Shown here one piece after another: positions 25,196 to 35,624 of a DNA stretch of 64,000 bases. Position numbers and translations under genes: made by a program. The stretch's first letter is position 1; each line of letters opens with the position of its first letter. Source of the DNA: Ectobius pallidus. Its lineage: Eukaryota > Arthropoda > Insecta > Blattodea > Ectobiidae. The stretch spans positions 89,913,882-89,977,881 of the forward strand of contig CAXKWD010000005.1 in NCBI GenBank assembly GCA_964059195.1, given 5' to 3'. Under the pieces are notes generated by a model, which was given only the letters and a program-made list of their open reading frames with translations, did not search any database and was not told the DNA's origin.

Positions 25196-25395
25196 CTCCC
25201 CCTATTTGAACATTTTGAGTAACATAGTTTTTCACACCTATGCACTGTCGAAGTTTCACAAATTTGTCTTTGGTGAGTGCTTTGGTAAAAATATCAGCAT
25301 ATTGATTTTCACTTGACACATATTCAATTGTGATTTCACCGCACTCATACTTCTCTCTTATAAAATGATATCTGACATCAATGTGCTTGGTTCTT
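25134..25395 (-). pseudogene. copia polyprotein C-terminus (end of RNase H), frame-separated
   Basis: After the frameshift at 25,411-25,417 the copia C-terminal region continues in another frame, with HIDVRYHFIREKYECG near 25,330-25,375 and then ENQYADIFTKALTKDKF up to about 25,250. The conserved K..HID.R and ADI.TK motifs are the usual end of copia RNase H. The open frame then runs into the 3' LTR and stops at 25,134. Confidence 0.9.
25196..25203 (-). other. Polypurine tract
   Basis: AGGGGGAG on the minus strand lies directly inside the 3' LTR, the expected place for the plus-strand DNA primer of an LTR retrotransposon. Confidence 0.85.
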
Positions 25396-26400
25396 TTATG
25401 AAATTCTGGATTTTTTTATGAGTTTAATAGCGCTTTGATTATCAATACATATTGGAACTGGTCCAGCACATTGTTGTCCGATTCCATTTAACAATCGTTT
25501 TATCCACACTGCTTCCTTTACAGCTGTGCTTGCTGCCACATACTCTGATTCAGTGGTACTTAAAGTTACCATTCTTTGCCTTTGTGAGGACCAAGTGATT
25601 GGTCCATTTGACAACATGAAAACGTATCCTGTAGTGGATCGACGAGTAACAACATCTCCAGCATAGTCGGAGTCACTATACCCTATCAGTTTACAATCGT
25701 CATTTCCGTTGTACAATATACCATAATCTAATGTTCCACAGATATATCTCAAAATACGCTTCACTGCTTGACAATGAGTATTATCAAAGTCATTCAAGAA
25801 CCTACTCACAGAGTTTAATGCAAACGCAATATCTGGTCTGCTCACTGTTGCCAGGAACATAAGGGACCCGACTGCTTCACGGAATGGAAACCTCAAGTCT
25901 TTTTCCTGTTTTGCAACTTCTAAGTGTACATTTGGATCAGCTGGTACAGACAAAGGTTTAGCTTCTTGCAAACCAAAGCGTTTCACAATTTTCTGTGCAT
26001 ATGATTTTTGATGTACAAAAATTTCTTTTGCAGACCTGTTCCGTGAGATTTCCATGCCACAGAAACAGTCGACTTCAGACACTTTGACTACAAATTCTCT
26101 ATTCATTTCTTTCAAAATCGTGTTCAGTGTCCCCTTGCTCCTGCCAACAACCAGTCCATCATCTACAAACAGAGCAAGTATAAGTAAGTCATCATCAGTG
26201 GTATTGTTGTAGAAAATACACTTATCTGCATCAGACTCTTTCAATTTGTACTTATGAAGGAACTTTGTGAAAGTCTTGTTCCAGCATCTTGGAGCTTGCT
26301 TTAAACCGTACAGTGATTTCTCCAGCTTACAAACATATTTAGATCTGTCAAACTTTGTGACCAACCCTGCTGGAATAGACATAAACAAATCTTCTTGCAA
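25396..26400 (-). pseudogene. copia reverse transcriptase (C-terminal half) and RNase H
   Basis: This 334-codon frame carries the RT motifs SLYGLKQAPRCW and LFVDDGLVVG (the active-site xxDD), a linker, then RNase H with YSDSDYAGD, TESEYVAAS and IDNQSAIKL. RT copies the element RNA into DNA in the virus-like particle and RNase H removes the template. It begins in the middle of the RT fingers because a frameshift near 26,400-26,430 separates it from the first half. It ends early at a stop caused by the T7-run frameshift at 25,411-25,417. Confidence 0.95.
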
Positions 26401-26822
26401 TGTACCATAAAAAATGCTGTTTTAATGTCAAACTGTAACATTTCAAAATCGTTAATTGCAACTTCTGCTAACAATGCTCTTACCGAATCATACCTCACAA
26501 CAGGAGAGAATGTTTCTTGGAAATCCAAACCTTCTCGTTGAGTGAACCCTCTAGCACAAAGTCTCGCTTTGTACTTTTGCACTCCTCCTTTGTCTTGAAC
26601 TTTGAAGACCCATTTTGAGTCTACCAACTTCTGACCGCTGTTTGGCACTATTGACCATGTCTTGTTGACTTTATGAGCCTGGAGTTCTTCTTGTATGGCG
26701 ACATCCCACTTATCACCATCTGGCCGAGATAGAGCTTCTTCAATTGATGTAGGATCATCAAGTATGGCGATGTCAGCTTCAAAGCGAGCAGGTCGACGTA
26801 TATTTGATCTGTCACGCAATCA
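26301..26822 (-). pseudogene. copia RT, N-terminal half
   Basis: This open frame follows the in-frame TGA at 26,820-26,822 and carries the conserved start of copia RT: SKWVFKVQDKGG, YKARLCARGFTQREG, ETFSPVVRYDSVRALL and QFDIKTAF, including the first catalytic Asp. The frame is in phase with the integrase frame upstream, so only the TGA separates them. After about 26,420 it runs out of frame and reads nonsense to 26,301. Confidence 0.92.
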
Positions 26823-27974
26823 GGGTAGATTATTTTCCCCAGGTTGGTTATCTCCACGTTGTCCACTGCTTCTAGGAATATCCTGGAACACTTCATCGTA
26901 TTCTTCATCATCACTGCTGTCATCGCTGCTCTGTGTTTGATCCTTATGATCAAAGTACATTGGCAAGCTCACTTCCTCATTCAAGCTATCCTTGATAAAA
27001 CATGGAATTTCTTCATTGAAAGTGACATCTCTGGATTCGAAGATTTTCTTCTTCACAGGATCAAACAGCCTGTAATTGGTGGACTCCCCCTGGTAACCCA
27101 CCATAGTCATTTTCTTCGTCTTGTCATCCAGCTTCTTCCTTAGTATACCAGGAACGTGAATGTAGGCCTCCGAGCCAAATGTTTTCATATGCTTCACGTA
27201 AGGTTTGTTGCCAAACCATGCTTCATAGCATGTCATAGTCTTTTCCTTGTTGAGTGATGTTCGATTGATGATATAAACTGCTGTCCTCACTGCTTCAGCC
27301 CATAGCATTTTTGGTAGATTGCTTGCTGTCAACATGGTCCGAACACTTTCCATGATGGTTCGATTGTCACGTTCAGCTTTACCATTTTGATGGGGTGAGT
27401 AAGGAGCTGTAGTTTCCAACACTGTCCCCTTGGATTTCAGAAATGCCTTCATGTTGTCATTGATGTAATCAGTTCCTCGGTCTGACCTCAGAACTCTGAT
27501 AGGATGACCTGTCTTTGTTTCTACCATAGCTGCATACTCCTTGAAACAATCGAATACATCAGATTTATGCTTCATAAAATAGACATGTCGGAATGATGAT
27601 CCTTCATCTCTGAACAATAAGTAATACCTTGCACCTCCAAGCGATTCAACAGGGATTGGTCCGCAGACATCACTGTGCACAATATCGCCTGGTTTACAGT
27701 CATGACCTTTTGCTGTCTTCGGAATGTTGTTTCTATGAGATTTTCCAATTTGACAGGCCTCACAGAAAAACTGTTTGTACTCGTTTTCCGAGATCTTGTT
27801 GATCAAGCCTGTTTTTGCAAGAGTCACTATTGTTTTCAAGTTTACATGTCCAAGTCTTTCATGCCACCTTTTTAGGTTGTTTTCGGTAGCAACATTTGCA
27901 TCACAACTTGCATTTACAACAAAAAACATCTTCCAAAGTTCATTGTGTTGTTTTATACCACTTGCAACAGTCAC
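26820..27974 (-). pseudogene. copia GAG-pre-integrase and integrase
   Basis: Near residue 35 the pre-integrase zinc-binding segment WHERLGHVNLKTIV pairs with CEACQIGK. The integrase core follows with the D,D-35-E type residues in SDVCGPI, LRSDRGTDY and PHQNGKAERDNRT. The C-terminal part holds the GYQGESTNYRLFDP motif and an acidic tail (SSDDSSDDEEYDE). Integrase inserts the copy DNA into the host genome. The N-terminal Met shown by the frame is not the real start. The sequence should be continuous with protease but is shifted by the T9 run at 27,979-27,987. Confidence 0.95.
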
Positions 27975-28572
27975 TTTGTTTTTTTTTAATGTTTACAGTG
28001 TTGTTCTCGAACATAACCTCAAAACCTTTAGCTGTACACACACCAACCGAGAAAAGATTTTTCTTGAATGATGGAACGTAAAGGACGTCATCAATTCGAC
28101 CATCTGTCCATTTTCCATTGACGTACTTCTTGATCTGAACTGAACCAACACCACGAATTTCACATTCAGAGTTGTCTCCCAGTGTGACATTCACACCACG
28201 ACCACACTCTTTCAGGTTAGAGAACCACTCACGTCTGCAAGTCATATGACGAGAGGCGCCACTATCGAGAAGCCAGACATCTGCACTATCAGCTGCCAGA
28301 AATCCTTGGTGTACAGAGTCATCTATCGACGAACATCCAACTTTGTGTTCACCATCTTGATTGTCGGTAACGATGAACGCATCCACATTACCAACTGATG
28401 CTCTGCTTTCTTCCTTCGATTCATCTGTCATCTTTTTCTTCCGATGCCAACAGAACCTTGCAGGATGACCAGGTTTTCCACAGACTGTGCAGTTTTTCTT
28501 TGCTTTTCCTTTGTTCTTCTTTTCTGAATCTTCTTTGTTGTCGGTTGCCTTCACATTTTGTTCCTTCTTCTT
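27940..28572 (-). pseudogene. copia gag zinc knuckle and protease
   Basis: The frame continues in phase after the TAG at 28,573-28,575. It begins with a Lys-rich linker, then a CCHC zinc knuckle (CTVCGKPGHPARFC), which binds RNA in the particle, and the aspartic protease motif WLLDSGASRHMT. The rest of the protease fold follows (NVTLGDNSECEIRGVGSV, LYVPSFKKNLFSVG). It stops at 27,940 after reading out of frame past the T9 run. Confidence 0.95.
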
Positions 28573-29217
28573 CTAGGGTTGATTTCTCATCGTGGTTGCA
28601 GCTAATGCACTGGTAGTTTCTTCCAACTCTTGTAACCTTTGTTCCTCAGCTATGAGCCTTTGTTGAAGAAGTTCAAGAGTCCGATCCTTGGTATAAACAT
28701 TGTCCCACACAGTTGCAAACGAGTGATACTTTGTCGGCAGTCTACCCAGAATTTTTGCCATGATAGCAAGATCGGATATTTTCTCTCCCACATCTTTCAA
28801 TTGGTCGGCCATGTTTAATATTCTGGACACGTGATGAACAATAGAGTCACTTGTGCTCATTGTGTAACTGTAGAACTTTTTCATAAGCAATAGTTTGTTT
28901 GCCTCTGATCTTTGTTCATGAATTAAACACAGTTTTGACCACATTGCTGATGCATCTTCACATGTAATTAGATATTCTAATTGTTTGTAGTCTACTGCTG
29001 ACGAAATCATGCACTTGGCACGTGCATTGTCCTTCACCCATTTCTTCCCGTCTGTGCTACTCAAGTCCTCTGGTTTTTCACGAGTTCCAGACACAACGTC
29101 ATAAATATCGTGTACATCGAAAGCAGATTTTATTTGAAACTTCCACAATTGAAAATTGCTTCCATCAAACTTGACAATATTCTTCACTAAATTGTCTTCC
29201 GCCATTTTATCAATCAC
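28573..29217 (-). pseudogene. copia gag, N-terminal part
   Basis: This 214-codon frame starts just inside the 5' LTR and primer site. It has the N-terminal FDGSNFQLWKFQIKSAF segment of the DUF4219 type and a UBN2-type gag body (MISSAVDYKQLEYLITCEDA, IGRLVDKG-like features absent). A start at 29,217 or at the second Met, 29,205, is equally possible. The TAG that ends it lies in phase with the zinc-knuckle frame, so it is either a nonsense mutation or a readthrough site. I favour mutation because three or four other breaks exist. Confidence 0.93.
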
Positions 29218-29292
29218 ACGACCTCGTTGTGCTCCAACTAGTTATAAAAACTTTGATCACTTCTTAACTGTTATTTATATTCCAGCGTAATC

Positions 29293-29306
29293 CTGGGCCC
29301 ATAACC
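29293..29306 (-). other. Primer binding site matching internal initiator tRNA-Met
   Basis: The plus-strand CTGGGCCCATAACC directly beside the 5' LTR equals the anticodon-region sequence of insect initiator tRNA-Met. Drosophila copia is known to use an internal fragment of that tRNA as primer, and this element has the same arrangement. Confidence 0.92.
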
Positions 29307-29566
29307 TGTTGAGGGATTTTATTAATAACAGTTGTAACTTAAAGAGCTCAGCTCTATTTATTAAGTGATCAACAGAACTTGTAATTACACAGAGTGGGCT
29401 TTTACTCTGACCCATGTAGAACAGAAACTGATACAAACACTAGCACACACAAGCGAAGCTAACATCTCACTTGTGCATGTATCCTTCCGCACTGACTCGT
29501 GACGTCATGCACTCTCCTGCCATCTGTAGGGTAACTTCAAATGTTCAAATTTATTATGCTTCAACA
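29307..29566 (-). repeat. 5' LTR of the copia element
   Basis: This 260-bp LTR lies next to the primer site and so is the 5' LTR. It would hold the promoter of the element. A clear TATA box was not singled out. Confidence 0.97.
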
Positions 29567-29682
29567 TTATAATAAACTTTAAATAATTCCTGTTGACTAG
29601 CCTGCACAATACTTTCCTGGCAGTTGATTTACAAAGTGTGATTGTTATTAGTTTATTACAAACAATGAAATACTTTCTTGTA

Positions 29683-29935
29683 CAGGTAAGGGAAAAAAGC
29701 AGACCGACTAAAATATATAAGTTGCCGATATGAGCCACTGCGCATGCCTACTGGCATTCACAGGATAGCAGGGAATGTATTGAAGTTTGTTCTAGTGTCG
29801 ACTGTTAACTTAGCCCATTTCGAAACCCATTAGAAAACAAGCTAATACAGAATTGTGTATCAAACTGACAGGTCTGCTAGAACAAGGCTCTGAAATCAGC
29901 TACAAGAGTCGGTCCGCTTTCTTTTTCCCTACCTG
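29683..29935. mobile_element. 253-bp MITE with TA target duplication
   Basis: The ends CAGGTAAGGGAAAAAAGC and, inverted, CAGGTAGGGAAAAAGAAAGC pair over about 30 bp and share GACCGACT. TA flanks each side (29,681-29,682 and 29,936-29,937), as for Tc1/mariner-type elements. No coding capacity is seen. Confidence 0.8.
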
Positions 29936-30339
29936 TACAGTTCTGTATCTACCTGTAGTCATATCAATATAATATCAATCCATTTTATGAAGCAAATAAA
30001 GAGTGGTAGTATGGCAATTTTAAAATTTTTGAGCCCACCAAATGTTTTTCAAAAGTTGGCGCCACTAAGTGTAGACCATTTTCTCCATGGTTTCTTTCCA
30101 GCTATATTTTGTACACAAGTAAACTGCAAATATTGATATTCATCTGTTGATAATGTTATTGTGCTTATTCTAAGTGATAATAAATATGCAAGTTTTAATG
30201 ATTAGGCCTACAGTATTGAGTGCAATTGCAGTGATGCGTCCTGGTAAATAAGTTGGCCTATCCAATTTGAAATTTGTCTTTGCAAATGTGAAAATCTTGA
30301 AAAAATCCAAGTCATTATTGGGCAACCACGGAACTTGAT
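29936..30339. other. Nothing recognised
   Basis: This is an AT-rich stretch between the MITE and the LINE tail. No feature was recognised. Confidence 0.5.
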
Positions 30340-30368
30340 GATTAGATTAGATTAGATTAGATTAGATT
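30340..30368. repeat. (GATTA)n tail of the LINE
   Basis: About six GATTA units (TAATC on the LINE strand) end the LINE 3' UTR. Short tandem repeats at the 3' end are normal for several LINE clades that lack poly(A). Confidence 0.85.
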
Positions 30369-30480
30369 CTTTATTCATCCTTAGGCATAGAGATGCAATG
30401 GATTTCGTCAGGGTTACGTATATAGACTTAAAAGCTAGAGACCTTAAAACTAAATGTTAGAGGCATAGAGACTTAAAATG

Positions 30481-31380
30481 CTAGAAGCTTATTCTAAAAT
30501 CAGAATTCATACACTCATCCATGGTATAAAAAGGGTTATTTACAAGGTACTCATGAATTTTACGTTTGTAGGTACTGTCTGATACATCTTGTGATTTGGT
30601 TGGGAGTTTGTTAAACAACCTGATGCCCATGTTAACGTGGTTTGACTGGCTTTTTGCTAATCTACAGAAAGGTGCATCAATTTTGCTCTTATTTCGAGTG
30701 TGATAAGTGTGTACATTTTCTCTGTGAACAAAAGAACTCAAGTTTTTCTTGACATTAACTAGCACATCCAACACATAGAGATTAACCACTGTAAGAATAC
30801 CTGTATTTACAAAGAGCGGTTTGCAATGGGCAAGATATGGAGATCCTGTTATAATTCTGATTGCTTTCTTTTGAAGCAATAGTATTTTGTCTATCTTTGA
30901 GCTCTGGCCATATAATAATAATCCATACTGAACTATACTTTGGAAGTAGGCAAAGTATGAGTTCCGCAGATATTCATAAGGTACAATCCCTACTAGTCGA
31001 CGAAGTAGATAAAGAACTCTACTTAGTCTGGAATAGACAAGTTCAACATGATTATTCCATGTTAGCTTAGTGTCAATTTCTATTCCTAGTAGCTTTATGG
31101 ATTGACTGTCACTAGGTTTAAGATTGAAGTCAATAAACTGTGTTTTTGATTCATTTAGGCAAAAACCATTGGCTTTAAACCAAATTTTGGCTTCTTCCAG
31201 AGTATTTGTACACACCAGGATTAATTCTTCAAGTTCACTATGAGTCGTTACCAATGTAGTGTCGTCTGCATATATTAACGACCTGCATGAAACATTCACA
31301 CTAAGATCATTCATCATAATCAAGAACAGTATAGGGCCAAGCACAGAGCCTTGGGGTACACCTACACTAACCCCACTCAT
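30481..31380 (-). pseudogene. LINE reverse transcriptase, palm to C-terminus
   Basis: This 299-codon open frame holds the conserved GVPQGSVLGPILF motif, the catalytic YADD in LIYADDTTLV, the KTQFIDF and LLGIEIDTKLTWN motifs, and the C-terminal thumb region ending in NNPFYTMDECMNS. The frame is intact from the palm onward. Its first residues follow directly on the 31,402-31,679 insertion, which cut the protein two residue blocks before the VPQGS motif. Confidence 0.93.
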
Positions 31381-31401
31381 TGCTGATTTAGTACCACCAA
31401 C

Positions 31402-31679
31402 CAGAGGCGGATCCAGAGAGACATTTTGGGGGGGGAACCAAAGTAGAGAGGGAAGTTTTTACTCATAAAAATTAATTATTCCCAGTAGACATTTGAAATC
31501 AAAATGAACATTTCAGCATTTTATTGCAAATGTATTTCAAAATAATGAATGTCATTGTTTTAATTTAAGTATTTGGGTTATGTTGTCTTTACAAAATTTA
31601 TTAGAATAATCTGCGCTTAATGTTACAAATTTTGGGGGAGGAAATTTCCCCCATTTCCTCCCCCGTGGATCCGCCCCTG
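31402..31679. mobile_element. 278-bp hAT-type MITE
   Basis: The inverted ends CAGAGGCGGATCCA and CAGGGGCGGATCCA are flanked by a perfect 8-bp duplication CCACCAAC (31,394-31,401 and 31,680-31,687). An 8-bp duplication and CAG-GGCGG ends are hAT features. It interrupts the LINE RT coding sequence. No transposase is encoded. Confidence 0.93.
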
Positions 31680-31792
31680 CCACCAACATCAACTATATAT
31701 CCACGACCTGATAGATATGAGGTGAAGAGATCCAACTGTATATCCTGCACTCCATAATGCTCCAATTTCTCTAATAGAAGTTCATGTGAAAC

Positions 31793-33402
31793 CAGTGGCG
31801 GCCTCTGATCATGTTGCAGTGTTGCACAACGACCAGTTTTTAATGTAAAGATATTTAGATTTTTTATTACTTTATACTATTAAACTACTTCGAAATCGTC
31901 TTTGTGATAGGTTCTTATTGACCAAAAACATGCTTCACAAGATATTTTGCCATTTTAAATCATTTAAACGTGTAAATTCGGGTTGGCCGTTGCATTGGGT
32001 TTGCAACGACTTCCTGCCTCATTCTGTGGGCGAGCAGCGTGTGCTACCCGTGTGCGAGAGGCTTGACTGCCTGGTAAATCTCCCGTACTTTCAGGGCTTG
32101 GGCGTTGCAGGGGAAGGTGCAACAACAAAGCGTGATTCTTGTCTTCACCGCTAGAGCGCTCTGAAGCACACGGGCTTCTCTACGCGTCGGCTGCATGAGA
32201 TTTCCTTTTTACCAAGAGCGCGAGATATGAAGTCCCACTACTTCTCAATCAAGTCGCTCCTCAATTTGTATCACGAGGCTGGTACACCCCGTTAGAGACC
32301 TCCATACCTCAGAAAAGTTCGAGTAGGTACTGGGGATCGAACCCAACCTGTGGATCCATGGCCAGCGTCACTAACCACGAGACCAAGCACACTATAGTTA
32401 AAGTCACATGGTTGACTTACTGACAATGTTTACTCACTTCCAGATGAGATAGGAACTTGAAATTTAGCACACTTACAGCTTTTAGCCTTAAAACATTGGT
32501 AAAATTCCAAACACTTATTTTATTTTATTTTATGCCCCTCAAAAACCTTCAAAATGGCGGGTGAAGCTTTAATGCCGCTACAGACCTTTTTTTGGGGGGG
32601 GGGGAAACTTATAGGCCTAGTAGGTAAACGGTAAGTCTTATCATAAAACCGATTGCACTTCCAGTAATGGGTTTTGGGAGCTCTACAAGTTGCTCCTATG
32701 TCTTTTTGTAGTATCTCCATCGGTTATGCCTTAGATAGAGTTTGATATTTTTATTTTAACTAAATTGTGTACATTTTCTATACAACTTATTGAACAGCTA
32801 GAGTCATAAAATGTGGCAGAAATATTGGTACATCCAACTTTCATAAGTATGCCAAATTTAGCGATTCTAGCTGCCCTACAAGTGTGGAAAAACTGACTGT
32901 TTAGCCTAACGCCATTCACATCTAGCACAGTTTAAATCACCCATTCACTGACATTAATGTTACCCACTTTTCCATGAGCTAAAAACTTGACATTTGGTAG
33001 CCTTATAAGCATTTAGCCTATAATCGACGGGAAAATTCCAGAAAGTTCGAAATCTTAACTTTTTACCCCCCAAATTTTGAAAATGTTCACTGACATTAAT
33101 GTTGATTCACTTCCAGATGAGCTAGAAACCTGAAATTTGACAGACTTGTAGCTTTTAGCGTGTAACCGACGAGAAAATTACAAAACATTAAAAAATTTAA
33201 ATTTTTACCCCAGAAAAATCTTAAAGTCGTTCTACACTTTTTAAAAACGTTAAGTATGGCTAAACAATTTTTATGAAAACCACAGAGGCAGACCCCCGAA
33301 CGAGCGATGCGAGTATTTGTATATTATCAGCATGTATTTGTATATATTTAATTCTTGCACAATAGTGCAACACCCTGTTTCTACACCCACGATCCGCCAC
33401 TG
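31793..33402. mobile_element. 1.61 kb non-autonomous hAT element
   Basis: It begins CAGTGGCGGCC and ends (inverted) CAGTGGCGGATC, with the perfect 8-bp duplication TGTGAAAC at 31,785-31,792 and 33,403-33,410. It interrupts the LINE RT within the VSH codons that follow the catalytic-region motif. Inside are a tRNA-like SINE head (minus, 32,330-32,400) and three diverged copies of a segment with CACTTCCAGATGAG (near 32,440, 32,970 and 33,110). No transposase frame was recognised. Confidence 0.93.
32325..32402 (-). mobile_element. tRNA-derived SINE head inside the hAT element
   Basis: The minus strand reads GTCTCGTGGTTAGTGACGCT (box A) and GGTTGGGTTCGATCCCCAGT (box B) with tRNA-like spacing. 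It is a different SINE family from the one at 41,945. Confidence 0.65.
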
Positions 33403-33730
33403 TGTGAAACACAGTCAAAGGCCTTACTTAGGTCGCACAAGGCTGCTCTGGCCAGACTGCCTGATTCGAAAGTGTCGGTTACACAAGTTGCAAGTTCACT
33501 TACAGCATCAATTGTACCTCTCCCCGATACATACCCAAACTGAGATGCATTTATAACATGATTGCTATTCAGAAAATTGCAAAGTTGATACTTTATTATC
33601 ATTTCAAAGATTTTTGAAAGAATAGGTAGGCTACTACTGAGATGGGTCTATAGCTTCCTGGATTTGCTCTGTCACCTTTCTTGAATAAAGGAACTAACTT
33701 TGATGAGCCTGAATGAGAGCCTCATTTGCC

Positions 33731-34748
33731 AGCAGCTGAGCCATGCTGCTTGGTTTCTCCATAGCTGTTCCTGGATGAAATTTTGTTTTTATCCATTCCT
33801 AGTAAATGGCCAGAAATAGAATTCGGCTTCCCTCTTTACCTCAAGCATTCTATCAGCTTCAAATTATTCATTGAAGTACTAGCACCACTATTAAGTCAAT
33901 CAGCACACTTATCATGCAATTAATTAATTTACCTTGGATAAACGTATGCACACCAAATGTATTTTACTTGCATATTTCTTATCACAGGGTCCTTGTTTAT
34001 TCTATCCTACGTAGATAAAAAGCTGTGCATTAATATTCATAAATGTTGAACTCGTTTTTCTTATGATCACTCTGCTAAACCATCTTCTTTCTAGAACTGT
34101 TTAAAATAAATTATGGAGATAAAGTGTAGAAACAAATATAAGAAGTATTTACTCTAAAATTCAAATAAATGATAGAAGCAACCAGTACTTTTTTCTGCCA
34201 GTATGGCCTGGCATACCAGTAAACTTTTTGGGTGCATTCATAAAATGCACTTAATTTTTTTCCAAAAGTTAGCATTTCTACTAGCGAGTATGAATGAGAT
34301 TTCCCAAAATAAACTTAATATTGTGCACTCCAACAAGAGCTTCTCTAGATCTGAAGACCGTGAGTATGCTTATGTTCACTAAGTTGGTCAGTCCTTCTCT
34401 AAATTGTCTTTTAGCCTTTACCTGGTTCCTCAAAGGCAAACACCTATCAACCAACATGAAGGGCAAGGATGAACACATGAAGGTGGACACAGGAGGGGAT
34501 TAATTACATTTTAGAAGCTACTGTAAAACAAGTATGTTACTTAAGTAATTTCATTTTAAGCTTGGGAATACCAGTATCGTACTTAAATAATGGGGTGATA
34601 TGATAGAAAATCTTACTTCAAGTGGTTTTTGAAGCCCTGTACAATAATATTCCTCCAATCAAATTTAGTAGTTTTTCTTCTTGTTCAATAGGTGGGAAAG
34701 AACTAGTATTCATATAAGGATTTGCCGATGACAGTGAAAAAAAAAAAC
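33731..34748. other. Nothing recognised
   Basis: A 69-codon open frame on each strand at 34,281-34,503 mirrors low-complexity composition and has no recognisable domain. No other signal was seen. Confidence 0.45.
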
Positions 34749-35380
34749 TCTGATGTGAAACTCTCATAACTTCCTCTGCCCAAATAAAAATTAGCCCCTT
34801 AGCATAAATTATGATGTATGACATTCTCTTCATGTAAATTAGTTGTAAAAAAGAAGAGAATGTCATTACCATATCACATCACATCATCAAAAGATACATA
34901 ACCCGAAAAAAATCTGTTTAATGCACTTACATAACTTTCTATACTTTAAACCTGGGCAATACATCTTTCCTACTTCACATTCTGATATAAAACAAGAGGC
35001 CATATTGCAAAGAGCTTGTATTCAGAGTGAGTGGCTTATAACTACCCTTCAGGGAATTTAAAAGTTTTAGCTCCCCATGTACAAAATTTAAACAAAATCG
35101 TTAGAGCTGTCTTTGAGAAAATTGCAACAAACTAAATTTTCTTCGTGTAAAGTCCCCTTAAAAATAAGAGATAGCCATCACTAACCTTCGTGTCACATTC
35201 CCAGAATGTATCTAACCCAAACACAAAATTTTGTTTTCATACGATTTTTCATTCTGGAGCTAGGCTGTTCACATACACATACAAAGACACACACACAGAT
35301 ATGTTTCTGAAAACATTATTTTTGGATTCAATACATCCTCTACCTATAGTATCTATAGAACAGGAAGAGGAAGTAAAAAT
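34749..35380 (+). mobile_element. TIR repeat family B, copy 1
   Basis: This shares CTGATGTGAAA, ATAACTTCCTCTGCCCAAAT, ACAAGAGGCCAT, TAACTACCCTTCAG, AGTCCCCTTAAAAATAAG and GAGGAAGTAAAAAT, in the same order, with 46,041-46,820. The inner ends ACTTCCTCTGCCC (34,769) and its inverse (35,362-35,374, partly degraded) form terminal inverted repeats. It is a non-coding, probably non-autonomous DNA element. Target duplication is unclear. Confidence 0.7.
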
Positions 35381-35624
35381 ACACTGAGAACAACAGCAAA
35401 ATAACCGTCAGCTTAGCAGTTTAGGAAGATAATTATCTCAATTTATCTTAATCTTATTAATTATCTTAATCTTAATTGAATTATAATTAAATATAAAGCA
35501 GCTTTGTAATGATGTGCTCTGTTAGCACTGACTAGACAAGTTCTGTTCAGATTTTTTTTTCTATACATAATTTTTATATGGGTTAACATCTCAGATTTTT
35601 CTTACTGTGTACTGCATTTTATGT

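Larger units (their letters stand above)
24936..29566 (-). mobile_element. Ty1/copia LTR retrotransposon, nearly complete, inactivated
   Basis: Two 260-bp LTRs begin TGTTGAGGG and end CTTCAACA, and a perfect 5-bp duplication TTATA flanks them (24,931-24,935 and 29,567-29,571). The LTRs differ at three positions by eye (about 1.2 percent). Domain order on the minus strand is gag, zinc knuckle, protease, integrase, reverse transcriptase, RNase H, which is the copia order with integrase before RT. The reading frame is broken by an in-frame TAG (28,573-28,575), a frameshift in a T9 run (27,979-27,987), an in-frame TGA (26,820-26,822), a frameshift near 26,400-26,430 and a frameshift at a T7 run (25,411-25,417). 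All domains are present, so the element is complete in length but dead. Confidence 0.97.
30340..33730 (-). mobile_element. Jockey/CR1-type LINE, 5'-truncated, split by two hAT insertions
   Basis: Reading from right to left, 33,403-33,730 encodes LFKKGDRANPGSYRPIS, SKIFEMIIKYQLCNFLNS and ALCDLSKAFDCVSH. After the insert at 31,793-33,402 it resumes at 31,688-31,792 with ELLLEKLEHYGVQDIQLDLF. After the second insert at 31,402-31,679 it continues with SVGVPQGSVLGPILF and YADDTTLV. These are the ordered motifs of one RT. The 3' end is a UTR and a (GATTA)n tail at 30,340-30,368. One frameshift is seen near 33,610. Clade assignment is from motif style only. Confidence 0.9.

Noticed and set aside
26695..28616. 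Plus-strand open frames of 60-99 codons
   Set aside because: They are antisense to the copia integrase and protease sequences.
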